From UBA1067 sp963661055 (lineage in GTDB: Bacteria > Verrucomicrobiota > Kiritimatiellia > RFP12 > UBA1067), in assembly GCA_963661055.1 (NCBI GenBank), contig CAVLAC010000031.1, positions 1 to 18,823 on the forward strand: a DNA stretch of 18,823 nt. Direction: 5' to 3'. A program made the position numbers and the translations under genes. Positions 6,954-14,502 of the stretch are shown here, piece by piece; the stretch's first letter is position 1; each line of letters opens with the position of its first letter. The notes beneath the pieces were generated by a model. That model saw only the letters and a program-made list of their open reading frames with translations, searched no databases and was not told where the DNA came from.

Positions 6954-8752
6954 TAGGCGTGATCCTTTCCAATAAACTCACACGGAACTTTCCGTGCAAG
7001 CAAACCCTGAACAAAACGGACGCCATACGCAAGGTGCGTAACGACGACCCCGACGAAAGTGAGTAACCACACAAGCGGATTCAGACTGAAAGTCGTCACC
7101 GCCACAAGTGCCGCGTAGAGCGCAAGCGGCGCGGACGCGACACTCAGTGCCGCGCAAGGCAAAAACGCCGCGCTGAGCACAAGAAGAATAAGATAAAGGA
7201 CGAAAAGGGAAGGAATAAAATACGATAAGTGCCGCGAATTAGACGGATACCGCTTCACAAAATAGCCGCGATGGAACGCATAGCGTCCGAGTTGCCGAAG
7301 GTGCGCGGCAAATAAGGCGCGGCGATGATGGTAGACAATAACCCACGGACTATAGAAAATGCGTGCACCCGTAGCAAGAATATCCTTACAGAGAAGCGTA
7401 TCTTCGCCTGGCCAAAAGTCCGTGCGATAGCCTTTAATCGCGTCGAGAAGACTCTTGCGGACAAATAAGTTGCAACTCGGGTAGTCATCCACATCGCGGC
7501 AGATTCCGCCCGCACGATAGCGGTAGCGATAATTGCCTGAGACGAGCCAATTATCATAGACGCGCCCGCCCAACTTCGCAAGGAAGGTGTCATTCGGAGG
7601 CGTTACGCCAGGGCCGCCCACGGCACCCACCGTCGGGTCGCCGAATTCACGGACTCCGTACTCAAGCCAATGGCAATCGGGATAGGCATCATCATCAATG
7701 AAAGCGACAATTTCACCCTTCGCGGCGGCGAGTCCCTTATTGCGCTTCTCGGCAGGGCGCACCTTGCCCGTAGGAATGACGCGGCAATTGGGACTCCCTT
7801 CCAATGTCGGCTCAGTTTCATCAGGGAGAACGAGTACTTCGAAGTTGGTATAAGTCTGTTTGGAGAGTGCGTCCAGACACTCCTTTAGAACGGAACTCGC
7901 GCGTGGGCAAGCGATGATAACCGAAACGAGCGGCGGATAGGGTAACAGCGCGGGGACAGTGCGCGTCGCGTAGTAATTGAGGACGCGCAGGCGATAAAAG
8001 ACGGCGAGGGAATCAATGGACATTGCCTTTACTGTGGAAGGCTTGAGGGCACCGAACTTGCTACCAAAGTTGATGATAACGGGTGCTTCAACAATCCGTG
8101 CGCCGCGCTGGTAGGCAATGGCAAGGAGCTCCAAATCAAAGGCATAAGTCTTCACCAGCATCCGCCCAAGTGCCGCGCCGAGGATATCGCGCTTAAAGAG
8201 CTTCATTCCCGTTTGAGTGTCCGTAATCGGCAAGCCAATTGTAAGGCGTACGAGCGTAAAGTACACCCAACTCACGAGGCGACGGTGCAACGGATACTGT
8301 ACCACCGATTCGGGGTGCCGCTTTGAGCCGACTACGATATCCGCCTTCTTGTCGAGGAGTTCCGCGAAGAAGCGTGCGGTTTGGGCAGGGTTAATATCGA
8401 AGTCGCCATCAAGAAGAAGCACATAGTCGCCCGACGAAGCCTCAAAGCCCGCACGAAGTGCCGCGCCCTTCCCGCTATTCATCTCAAGGAAGACGGGCTT
8501 GATGACGACCGTCTTTGCCGCGTCCGCAAATTCCTTCGTCACGCTCTCAATTGCCGCGCGGGAGGAGTCCGTCGAACCATCGTCCACGGGGATAAGCTCG
8601 GCGCGGAGATTGTGCGAGGTGTAAAGCGCGGCAATTTTGCGCAGATTTTCCGCGATAGAAGCGCCGAGATTATAAACGGGCAGAACGACCGAGAGCCGTC
8701 CCTCGCCGATACATGCACTCGCTTGTGCCCACATCTCGGTTTCGTTCATCAT
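6953..8752 (-). CDS. Two-domain GT2 glycosyltransferase with C-terminal membrane segments
   Basis: 599 aa, apparently two GT-A domains in one chain. Domain 1 (about 18-235) resembles dolichyl-/polyprenyl-phosphate mannosyl- or glucosyltransferases: VVLPVYNLG, PVDDGSTDSS, LLLDGDFDINP and DTQTGMKLF. Domain 2 (about 275-490) is another GT2: VSVIIACPRA, AFIDDDAYPD, CNLFVRKSLL and FWPGEDTLLC. The last 90 residues are strongly hydrophobic (several membrane helices). It may couple making a lipid-linked sugar to adding a further sugar at the membrane; that is inference. The start is ATG 8752 (or 8749) with a weak GAGG upstream. It follows the permease gene by one base. Four exact AAGTGCCGCG copies fall here (7106, 7227, 8168, 8456). 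Confidence 0.88.
   Translation of the reverse strand: MMNETEMWAQASACIGEGRLSVVLPVYNLGASIAENLRKIAALYTSHNLRAELIPVDDGSTDSSRAAIESVTKEFADAAKTVVIKPVFLEMNSGKGAALRAGFEASSGDYVLLLDGDFDINPAQTARFFAELLDKKADIVVGSKRHPESVVQYPLHRRLVSWVYFTLVRLTIGLPITDTQTGMKLFKRDILGAALGRMLVKTYAFDLELLAIAYQRGARIVEAPVIINFGSKFGALKPSTVKAMSIDSLAVFYRLRVLNYYATRTVPALLPYPPLVSVIIACPRASSVLKECLDALSKQTYTNFEVLVLPDETEPTLEGSPNCRVIPTGKVRPAEKRNKGLAAAKGEIVAFIDDDAYPDCHWLEYGVREFGDPTVGAVGGPGVTPPNDTFLAKLGGRVYDNWLVSGNYRYRYRAGGICRDVDDYPSCNLFVRKSLLDAIKGYRTDFWPGEDTLLCKDILATGARIFYSPWVIVYHHRRALFAAHLRQLGRYAFHRGYFVKRYPSNSRHLSYFIPSLFVLYLILLVLSAAFLPCAALSVASAPLALYAALVAVTTFSLNPLVWLLTFVGVVVTHLAYGVRFVQGLLARKVPCEFIGKDHA
7106..7115 (+). repeat. Uptake-like motif AAGTGCCGCG
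   Basis: Exact copy in the membrane part of the GT2 gene; read as A-A-L (LYAALVAV). A one-mismatch copy (CAGTGCCGCG) follows at 7145. Confidence 0.85.
7227..7236 (+). repeat. Uptake-like motif AAGTGCCGCG
   Basis: Exact copy in the GT2 gene just before its membrane part; read as R-H-L (NSRHLSYF), a frame different from the copy at 7106. Confidence 0.85.
8168..8177 (+). repeat. Uptake-like motif AAGTGCCGCG
   Basis: Exact copy in GT2 domain 1; read as A-A-L (LGAALGRM). Confidence 0.85.
8456..8465 (+). repeat. Uptake-like motif AAGTGCCGCG
   Basis: Exact copy in GT2 domain 1 near the sugar-nucleotide site; read as A-A-L (GKGAALRAG). Confidence 0.85.
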
Positions 8753-8753
8753 A

Positions 8754-9686
8754 TTATTTCAACCTCACGCGGGGGTCAAGCGCGGCATAAAGAAGGTCCG
8801 TCGCGAGGTTTACGAATTGGTACACAAGCGCACTCATCACCACAACGCCGCGTACGACGGCCATATCCGAAGAATGGGTGGCATTAATCGCGACGGAACC
8901 AAGTCCAGGTATCCCAAAGAAGCTTTCGAGGAGTAGAGAGCCTGTGAAGAGATAGGGAATTGAGAGCGAAACAAAGGTGACAATGGGGATAAGCGCATTC
9001 CTTAGGACATGCCGCACCATAATTGCCGCGTCCGATAAGTGCCGCGAACGCGCGGTGAGGACATAGGGTTTATAGATTTCATCAAGAATAGCCGTCCGAA
9101 AAAACCGCACATCGATTCCGAGCGAGCTCACAATGCCAATAAGGACGGGCAAGACGAGGAATTGTGCGCCCCCGTACCCCCAAATTGGGAAGAGGTGCGC
9201 CTTATAGGCGAAGAAGAACTGCCCTGCCAAAACCCAGACAACATAATTGACGCTCATAAGGATAGTCGAGACGACGAGTATCGACTTATCCACAAAAGTG
9301 CCGCGCTTGGCAGCGGAAAGAAAGGCGAGCATAAGCGCAACGAAAGTTCCGCCAATTAGCATAGGCACGGTCAGCGAAAGCGAAGGACCAACGCCGCGCA
9401 GGAGGACGGACGCCACAGACTCCTTTAACTCCACTGAATATCCGAGGTCGCCCATCACTAAGTTCTTGATAAAGATCACAAACTGCGAGTCAAGTGCGAA
9501 GATGAGTGGCTTATCGAAGCCGTAAAGCTTATTGAACGCGGCAATGGACTCCGCCGACGCGTTTTTGCCGAGGATGGTCTCAGCAGGTGAGCCGCCGACC
9601 ACATTAAAAAGGATAAAGGTAAGCACGAGTATCCCGAAGGTGGTCGGGATTACTTGCAAAAAGCGCTTACCTATATACTTCAACAT
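8754..9686 (-). CDS. ABC transporter permease, DppB/YejB-like (orphan)
   Basis: 310 aa. The N-terminus KRFLQVIPTTFGILVLTFIL, the periplasmic segment GDLGYSV, and the C-terminal SLLLESFFGIPGLG and LDPRVRLK mark the first permease subunit of peptide/nickel/microcin-type importers. The cytoplasmic coupling (EAA) loop is TARSRHLSDAAIMVRHVLRN; the family norm is TAR-x-KGLS, so the conserved Gly is His216 here, exactly where the AAGTGCCGCG copy at 9037 lies. A second copy is at 9296. No binding protein, second permease or ATPase gene is in the window, so its partners must be elsewhere. It starts 20 bp after the 651-aa gene with no good ribosome site. Confidence 0.9.
   Translation of the reverse strand: MLKYIGKRFLQVIPTTFGILVLTFILFNVVGGSPAETILGKNASAESIAAFNKLYGFDKPLIFALDSQFVIFIKNLVMGDLGYSVELKESVASVLLRGVGPSLSLTVPMLIGGTFVALMLAFLSAAKRGTFVDKSILVVSTILMSVNYVVWVLAGQFFFAYKAHLFPIWGYGGAQFLVLPVLIGIVSSLGIDVRFFRTAILDEIYKPYVLTARSRHLSDAAIMVRHVLRNALIPIVTFVSLSIPYLFTGSLLLESFFGIPGLGSVAINATHSSDMAVVRGVVVMSALVYQFVNLATDLLYAALDPRVRLK
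9037..9046 (+). repeat. Uptake-like motif AAGTGCCGCG
   Basis: Exact copy in the ABC permease EAA loop; read as R-H-L where the family has K-G-L. An AATTGCCGCG variant sits 7 bp to its left (9021-9030). Confidence 0.85.
9296..9305 (+). repeat. Uptake-like motif AAGTGCCGCG
   Basis: Exact copy in the ABC permease gene; read as R-G-T (AKRGTFVD), a second frame within the same gene. Confidence 0.85.
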
Positions 9687-9706
9687 AAAGTCGGCGGGTT
9701 ACTCCA

Positions 9707-11662
9707 TTACGCGTTAATCGCCTTTTCGAGAAGCGTGGCGAGATACTCGGGGTCGCAAGATTCAAGGCGTTCCAGCGTCTTCGCCCAACGATATGCCGCC
9801 GAACCCGCCGCGTCAAACGGACGGTGCACGAGCAGATCATCGAAGGCTTTCTTACGTTCCAAATATTTCGTGCGCGTCTCAACGAGCTTCTCCTTAAAGC
9901 CCGCGACAAACGCCTGAGTAAACGCCGCGACATCCGAAAGATAAGGGACGCGCCGCCGCACAACATTGGCGTAAGGCGTAATGAGTTCCTCAAAGCTTTT
10001 TAAGTAACCGACGAACGAACCCGCGTGGTCAATAATCGCGATATTCTCGGGGAGTCCATCCGCACCCTGCTGAACAATTTCGTAGTTGCAGTCAAAGACA
10101 TTATCGCCCGAGCTCGAGGTGAGACGACCGACAATCATATCCAAAGCTGCCGCCGCGCCCATAAGCTGCGCAAACTTCTTCGCGTAAGCGGGGTTACGAA
10201 ACTTCGCGACAGGCACCTTATCGGACGCTGTGCCGCCCGTGTAGGCACGGATGAAGTAGTAGGCGCGAACCGTCGTGCCATTGTACTCGTTGTGCCCGCG
10301 ATAAGGCTCAGCGAATTGTCCGTAGCCCACATACTGCGGCAGATTCATACCGAGCTGTTGGCACATCAAGCGGCGATCCATAATGTAGTCGGCGTAATCA
10401 TTCGCCTCGAGAATGGACTGTAACAAGTTCTTGCCTTCGTCAAGATGTTCCGCGATGCCCCACTTCTGGAAGCGCAAAATCGCGACATACGGTTCATCGC
10501 GGCTCGTTTCCTTCAACTGCAAAATATAGATGGATCCACGATGTAATTCCGCGTCTGGACGGCGCGAGAGCGAATTCGCGATACGCCCCACATTCACATA
10601 CTGGAGGTCACGATAGAACCGCATAAAGTTGAAGATGATATTGCGCACACGCGGGTCACAGATTTGCCCAAGCTCGGGGTCGTGCGTGCGGTTAAACTCA
10701 TCCCAGAGAGGATCAAAGATAAGTTCGCCGCGATCAATGCGTGCGCCCGGTAGCCACTCGATTTGGCGGAAAAACTCTGGCGAAAGCCCCTGAATGAGTT
10801 CGCTACCATCAATCTCGGGCGCATTCGTCGACCGCGTCAGAATGGCACACATCGCATTACGCCACGCAAAGTTCTCTACGCTCTCGTCACGCAACTCAGC
10901 GGGGAGCGACATTCGCCAATCGCGGTCAATCTTATCCGTCGCCGCACGAAGCGCGTCATCCGTCATCTCATCTACCTTAATAGAACGGATAGCCTTCGAA
11001 ATCTCAATCGGCGTAGAAGTCGGGAAGACTTCCGCCTCAGGATTGCCCATACGGTTGCGGCGCGAGAAGAGTTCCACGACTTCGCGAACCTGCTCACGAA
11101 ATGCCGCAGCGGAAAGCTTCGCAACTTGGGAATAACCACCTACGGTCAAATAGCGCGTGCCCGTGCTGTGATTATAATAATAAATGCACTCGTGAGAAAT
11201 GGCGACATGCGAAACTTCAATCAGCCGCTTCATATCATCCTGCGAAATCGGTTGCCGCGCCATACGCCAGTTTTCGCCGCGTGCACGAAGCGCATTGCGA
11301 ACCTTAGCTGTATGGGTATTCAAATAACGGACGCGCCGCTTGGAAACGAACTTCTGCAGTTCTTCGTCCGCCTTAAAGGCGAGATCCATCCGCTCGGGGT
11401 CGGGACGGATGTAGACGATGTCTTCCGACATAATCAAGTCGACGGAGTTTTCCATTTCTGCCGCGACTTCTTCGGGGGTCAGCGCGGGCTGATTTTCCTT
11501 CGCGCGTTCCGCATTAAGCGTATCAATCCACAATAAGCGCTGGGTCGCGTGGACACCACGCGCGGTAACGAGTCCGGGCGTCTTAAAGAAGATTGTGCCA
11601 ATGCGGCTCAACAGACGACCCTGCTCATCTCGGGCAAATAGTTTTTCACCAATGATTTTCAT
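9707..11662 (-). CDS. Uncharacterised 651-aa protein with kinase-like motifs
   Basis: I do not recognise the family. It is soluble, with no signal peptide or membrane segment. The C-terminal half looks like an atypical protein-kinase/PI3-kinase-like fold: VAILRFQK (K400 as possible ATP lysine), YYFIRAYTGG (a hinge-like stretch around 468-477), LDMIVGRLTSSSGDN (D508, D520, N521 as a catalytic loop) and IAIIDHAGSF (D545 as metal-binding Asp). The N-terminal ~350 residues are charged and of unknown fold. It heads the long operon, and its ATG lies only 6 nt from a TATAAT box, implying a leaderless mRNA. It has no exact AAGTGCCGCG. The kinase-fold reading is inference from motif spacing only. Confidence 0.8.
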   Translation of the reverse strand: MKIIGEKLFARDEQGRLLSRIGTIFFKTPGLVTARGVHATQRLLWIDTLNAERAKENQPALTPEEVAAEMENSVDLIMSEDIVYIRPDPERMDLAFKADEELQKFVSKRRVRYLNTHTAKVRNALRARGENWRMARQPISQDDMKRLIEVSHVAISHECIYYYNHSTGTRYLTVGGYSQVAKLSAAAFREQVREVVELFSRRNRMGNPEAEVFPTSTPIEISKAIRSIKVDEMTDDALRAATDKIDRDWRMSLPAELRDESVENFAWRNAMCAILTRSTNAPEIDGSELIQGLSPEFFRQIEWLPGARIDRGELIFDPLWDEFNRTHDPELGQICDPRVRNIIFNFMRFYRDLQYVNVGRIANSLSRRPDAELHRGSIYILQLKETSRDEPYVAILRFQKWGIAEHLDEGKNLLQSILEANDYADYIMDRRLMCQQLGMNLPQYVGYGQFAEPYRGHNEYNGTTVRAYYFIRAYTGGTASDKVPVAKFRNPAYAKKFAQLMGAAAALDMIVGRLTSSSGDNVFDCNYEIVQQGADGLPENIAIIDHAGSFVGYLKSFEELITPYANVVRRRVPYLSDVAAFTQAFVAGFKEKLVETRTKYLERKKAFDDLLVHRPFDAAGSAAYRWAKTLERLESCDPEYLATLLEKAINA

Positions 11663-11668
11663 ACCATT

Positions 11669-11674
11669 ATTATA
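11669..11674 (-). promoter_or_regulatory. -10 box of the 651-aa gene operon, predicting leaderless mRNA
   Basis: TATAAT on the minus strand, separated from the ATG at 11662 by six bases (AATGGT). Transcription would begin at or next to the A of ATG. A TTGAAC hexamer lies 20 nt upstream, which is a poor -35. No Shine-Dalgarno is possible in such a message. Confidence 0.55.
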
Positions 11675-11720
11675 TCATATTTAGCACTGCTTGCGTTCAA
11701 CTTTTACACAAAAGTGCTAT

Positions 11721-12392
11721 TTACGCGTCAATCCAGTCAATTGCCGCGTGGGCGCCCACTTCATCGCCCTGGGGCATTTTGACGCGAAGGTCAAGCGCGT
11801 GCAAATAAAGCCGCGAGGCTTTCTCGCCGCCGTATTTCACATCGCCGATAATCGGATGTCCCGCTTCTGAGAAATGGACGCGAATTTGATTCTTGCGTCC
11901 GCTCTTAAGGTCGACCTCGACGAGTGTCGTGCCGTCTTCAACTGAAAGCTTGCGCCATACCGTCTTCGCGAACTTCCCAAAGCGCGGATCGGCGACGCTC
12001 TTCACTTTCATCGTCACTGGATTATCGCGCAAGTACGACTCAAAGACGCCCTCATTCTCGCTGAGCACTCCGCTCACACGAGCAAGGTAAGTCTTTCGGG
12101 CAATCTTGTTCCAATTCTCGCGCAAGGTTTCCGCGAGGGCTTGGCTCTTCGCGAACATCAAGACTCCGCTCGTCTCTCGGTCAAGGCGATGGACAAGCCA
12201 CGCGCGCCGCGAGCTTTTCCACTGTCCCTTGCGAAGATAGTCGGTTAGGATATTCTCTGCTGTATATTGCGTCTCGCGTGCATAGCGTCCCTGAAGGCGC
12301 GTGTGGGTTGTGAGCATTCCCGCAGGCTTATCGATAATAATGACGCGGTCATCCTCAAAAAGGATGGGGAATGGTAGAGCAGGTTTTCTCAT
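11721..12392 (-). CDS. RluA-family pseudouridine synthase without S4 domain
   Basis: 223 aa. The catalytic motif is HRLDRETSGVLMF (Asp71), preceded by the family's DKPAGMLTTH and followed by KTYLARVSG, SGRKNQIRVHF and GHPIIGDVKYGG. It consists of the synthase domain only, resembling RluA or TruC rather than RluC/RluD; the target (rRNA or tRNA) cannot be decided. The start overlaps the NIF3-family stop as ATGA. It is the last gene of the rlmB-led run; I see no clear terminator before the promoter of the next gene. Confidence 0.9.
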   Translation of the reverse strand: MRKPALPFPILFEDDRVIIIDKPAGMLTTHTRLQGRYARETQYTAENILTDYLRKGQWKSSRRAWLVHRLDRETSGVLMFAKSQALAETLRENWNKIARKTYLARVSGVLSENEGVFESYLRDNPVTMKVKSVADPRFGKFAKTVWRKLSVEDGTTLVEVDLKSGRKNQIRVHFSEAGHPIIGDVKYGGEKASRLYLHALDLRVKMPQGDEVGAHAAIDWIDA

Positions 12393-13081
12393 GCGTCGAG
12401 GCTAATTTTAGGCGCCTTAGGCGCGAGGACGACCTTAACGCGCAAACGCCGCGCTAGTGCCTTCGCCAGTGCCGCGACACCATAGGTCTCAGTCTCGTAG
12501 TGCCCCGCGAGAATCATCTTCATACCGACATTCTGCGCGGCAATTTGGTCGCCCCAACTCGCCTCGCCTGTCACATAAAGATCACAGCCGCGTTCTTTCG
12601 CTTCCACCGCGAACTCGCCTGCACCGCCCGAGCAAATTCCAACGCGGCGTCCGTCTTTTAATTGGGCAATGACACCAATGATATTGCCGTGATAGGAGAA
12701 GGCAGGCTCAATCTTCGTCGCACCAAACGAACGCGCGAGCTCCCAATTGTTGCCTACTTTCGGGTTTGCATCGAGCGGCAAATGAACGGCATAGAGCGCG
12801 AGATTATGCTTCATCGCCGTCTTTACGACGGCATACTCGCTCCCCATGAGCCGACGAATGCCGCCGCCCCACGAAATGCCGTGATGGACGACGGCGAGTT
12901 GCGCACCCGCCGCCGCCGCGTCTTCAAGAAATTGAACGGAAGCATCGACGCCAAAGGCAACAGCCTTTACCTCGTCCCCTTCACGAGCGATTTGGAGTCC
13001 GTTATTCGAGACATCGTCGAACGCGGCACAATTAAGGGTCCGCGAAAGCCACGAGGTAATCCGTTCAAGTTTCATAGGCAT
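12389..13081 (-). CDS. NIF3-family dinuclear metal protein (YbgI/DUF34 type)
   Basis: 230 aa, bacterial short form without the inserted PII-like domain. Metal-binding motifs are VVHHGISWGG, YAVHLPLDANPKVGNN and AGHYETE. Members form hexameric toroids; a GTP cyclohydrolase or metal-handling role has been proposed and remains unsettled. The start is ATG 13081, sharing a base with the upstream phosphofructokinase stop (TAATG); ATG 13075 is an alternative. The end overlaps the next gene by ATGA. Confidence 0.92.
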   Translation of the reverse strand: MPMKLERITSWLSRTLNCAAFDDVSNNGLQIAREGDEVKAVAFGVDASVQFLEDAAAAGAQLAVVHHGISWGGGIRRLMGSEYAVVKTAMKHNLALYAVHLPLDANPKVGNNWELARSFGATKIEPAFSYHGNIIGVIAQLKDGRRVGICSGGAGEFAVEAKERGCDLYVTGEASWGDQIAAQNVGMKMILAGHYETETYGVAALAKALARRLRVKVVLAPKAPKISLDA

Positions 13082-14460
13082 TACGGTGCAATAAAGAGTG
13101 GCGACATAGCTGCCGAGCTATTTTCCGCGCCGTTGAAGTAGAACTCCTGCCCCGTCGCGTCCATAACGCTGCGCCACAAGTCACTCTTGAGGGAAAGCGT
13201 CTGACGCTCGAATGTCGCGAGCTTAATCGGCACAAGCGCATAGCTCTCGCCGAGATTGCCCACAACACAATTCGTGCGCCCCGCCATTGCCGCGTGCACC
13301 GCGTTTCGCGCGAGCATATAGCAACGGATAGCGTCCGTACCTCTCGCGGGCACCGAACGAATGGTGTAGCTGGGGTCGAAGTACTTAACGGAACTCTTAA
13401 TCTTCTTCGCGGCAAAGTACTCGGTAATCTTGCACTTCAGAAACTCGCCAATATCCTTCTTGAGGATATTGCCACTCGCGTCGCGGCGTTCGGGCTCGCC
13501 CTGGATGAGGTTCTGCCCCGCGCCTTCCGCAACCACGATGACCGCGTGGGTCTTGCCTGCCGCGAAACGGTTCTCAAGTGCCGCGAGGAGCCCGTGAGGA
13601 CCTTCGAGCGTGAAGTCCATTTCAGGGACAAGGCAAAAGTTGACGACAGGATTCGCGATTGAAGTATACGCGGCAATAAAGCCTGAGTCGCGCCCCATCA
13701 GCTTAACAAGCCCAATGCCGCCCGCCGTGCCCTTCGCTTCGACATGCGCGCACCGCGTCACAGCCGTCGCTTCGGCGACTGCCGTCTCAAAGCCAAAGGA
13801 GCGTCCAACAAATTGGAGGTCGTTATCGATGGTCTTCGGGATGCCGACAATGGAAATCTTGAGTCCGCGTTTCTTAATCTCTTCCGCCACATCGCGTGCA
13901 CACCTGAGGGAGCCGTCGCCGCCAATACAGAAGAGCACATTGATGTTCATACGGATGAGTGTATCCACAATCTTTTCAGTCGGTTGCTGTCCACGGCTTG
14001 AGCCGAGGATTGTGCCGCCGTTTTCGTGGATGGTGTCAACGACATCTGGGTCGAGCATTATCGGCTGATAGCCAAAGTCGGGATTGAGCCCCGCATAGCC
14101 AAAGCGAATGCCGAAGATATTCTTTACGCCGTAGTCGAAAGTCAGAATCTCAACGAGTCCCTTAATGACATTGTTGAGACCTGGGCAAAGCCCGCCCGCC
14201 GTGACAATACCGACGCGCGTCCAACTGGGGTCGTGGAATATCATCTCGTGAGGGCCCGCGCGCTCAAAGGTCGGCGCGTGCCCGAGCTTCTCGCGGATGT
14301 ACCGCAAGTAAGACTCATTTTCCGTCACGAGAATGCGCTCGCCATCACGAATGAACTCGTGGTGGCGAACAGGGGAGAGAATACGGCATTCGCCGAGGGT
14401 CTCTACCTCACATGAATAGTCCCCCTTGTGGGCGGCAATCTTTTCGAGTGCCGACGCCAT
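13081..14460 (-). CDS. pfkA: 6-phosphofructokinase, G104/K124 (plant-like ATP) type
   Basis: 459 aa, longer than E. coli PfkA (about 320 aa), with an N-terminal extension of about 80 residues as in the long plant/spirochaete-like clade. Key sites are GIVTAGGLCPGLN (84-96), GGDGS (180-184) and PKTIDND (208-214, catalytic Asp212). Gly in GGDGS points to ATP rather than pyrophosphate as donor, while Lys in PKTIDND is the plant-type residue, so ATP use is likely but not certain. I prefer ATG 14460 (GGAG 8 nt upstream) over ATG 14493, which has no ribosome site. It follows fucO and can feed dihydroxyacetone-phosphate-linked flux into glycolysis. Confidence 0.93.
   Translation of the reverse strand: MASALEKIAAHKGDYSCEVETLGECRILSPVRHHEFIRDGERILVTENESYLRYIREKLGHAPTFERAGPHEMIFHDPSWTRVGIVTAGGLCPGLNNVIKGLVEILTFDYGVKNIFGIRFGYAGLNPDFGYQPIMLDPDVVDTIHENGGTILGSSRGQQPTEKIVDTLIRMNINVLFCIGGDGSLRCARDVAEEIKKRGLKISIVGIPKTIDNDLQFVGRSFGFETAVAEATAVTRCAHVEAKGTAGGIGLVKLMGRDSGFIAAYTSIANPVVNFCLVPEMDFTLEGPHGLLAALENRFAAGKTHAVIVVAEGAGQNLIQGEPERRDASGNILKKDIGEFLKCKITEYFAAKKIKSSVKYFDPSYTIRSVPARGTDAIRCYMLARNAVHAAMAGRTNCVVGNLGESYALVPIKLATFERQTLSLKSDLWRSVMDATGQEFYFNGAENSSAAMSPLFIAP
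13576..13585 (+). repeat. Uptake-like motif AAGTGCCGCG
   Basis: Exact copy in pfkA; read as A-A-L (LLAALENRF). Confidence 0.85.
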
Positions 14461-14502
14461 TGAGGGGTCTCCGGTGCGTTGTTCTGGTGCCATCTTAGTA
14501 GA

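Noticed and set aside
9037..9305. Motif copies explained as a favoured Ala-Ala-Leu codon string
   Set aside because: Only about half the copies read A-A-L; others read R-H-L, R-G-T or K-C-R, and one lies across a stop codon into untranslated DNA.
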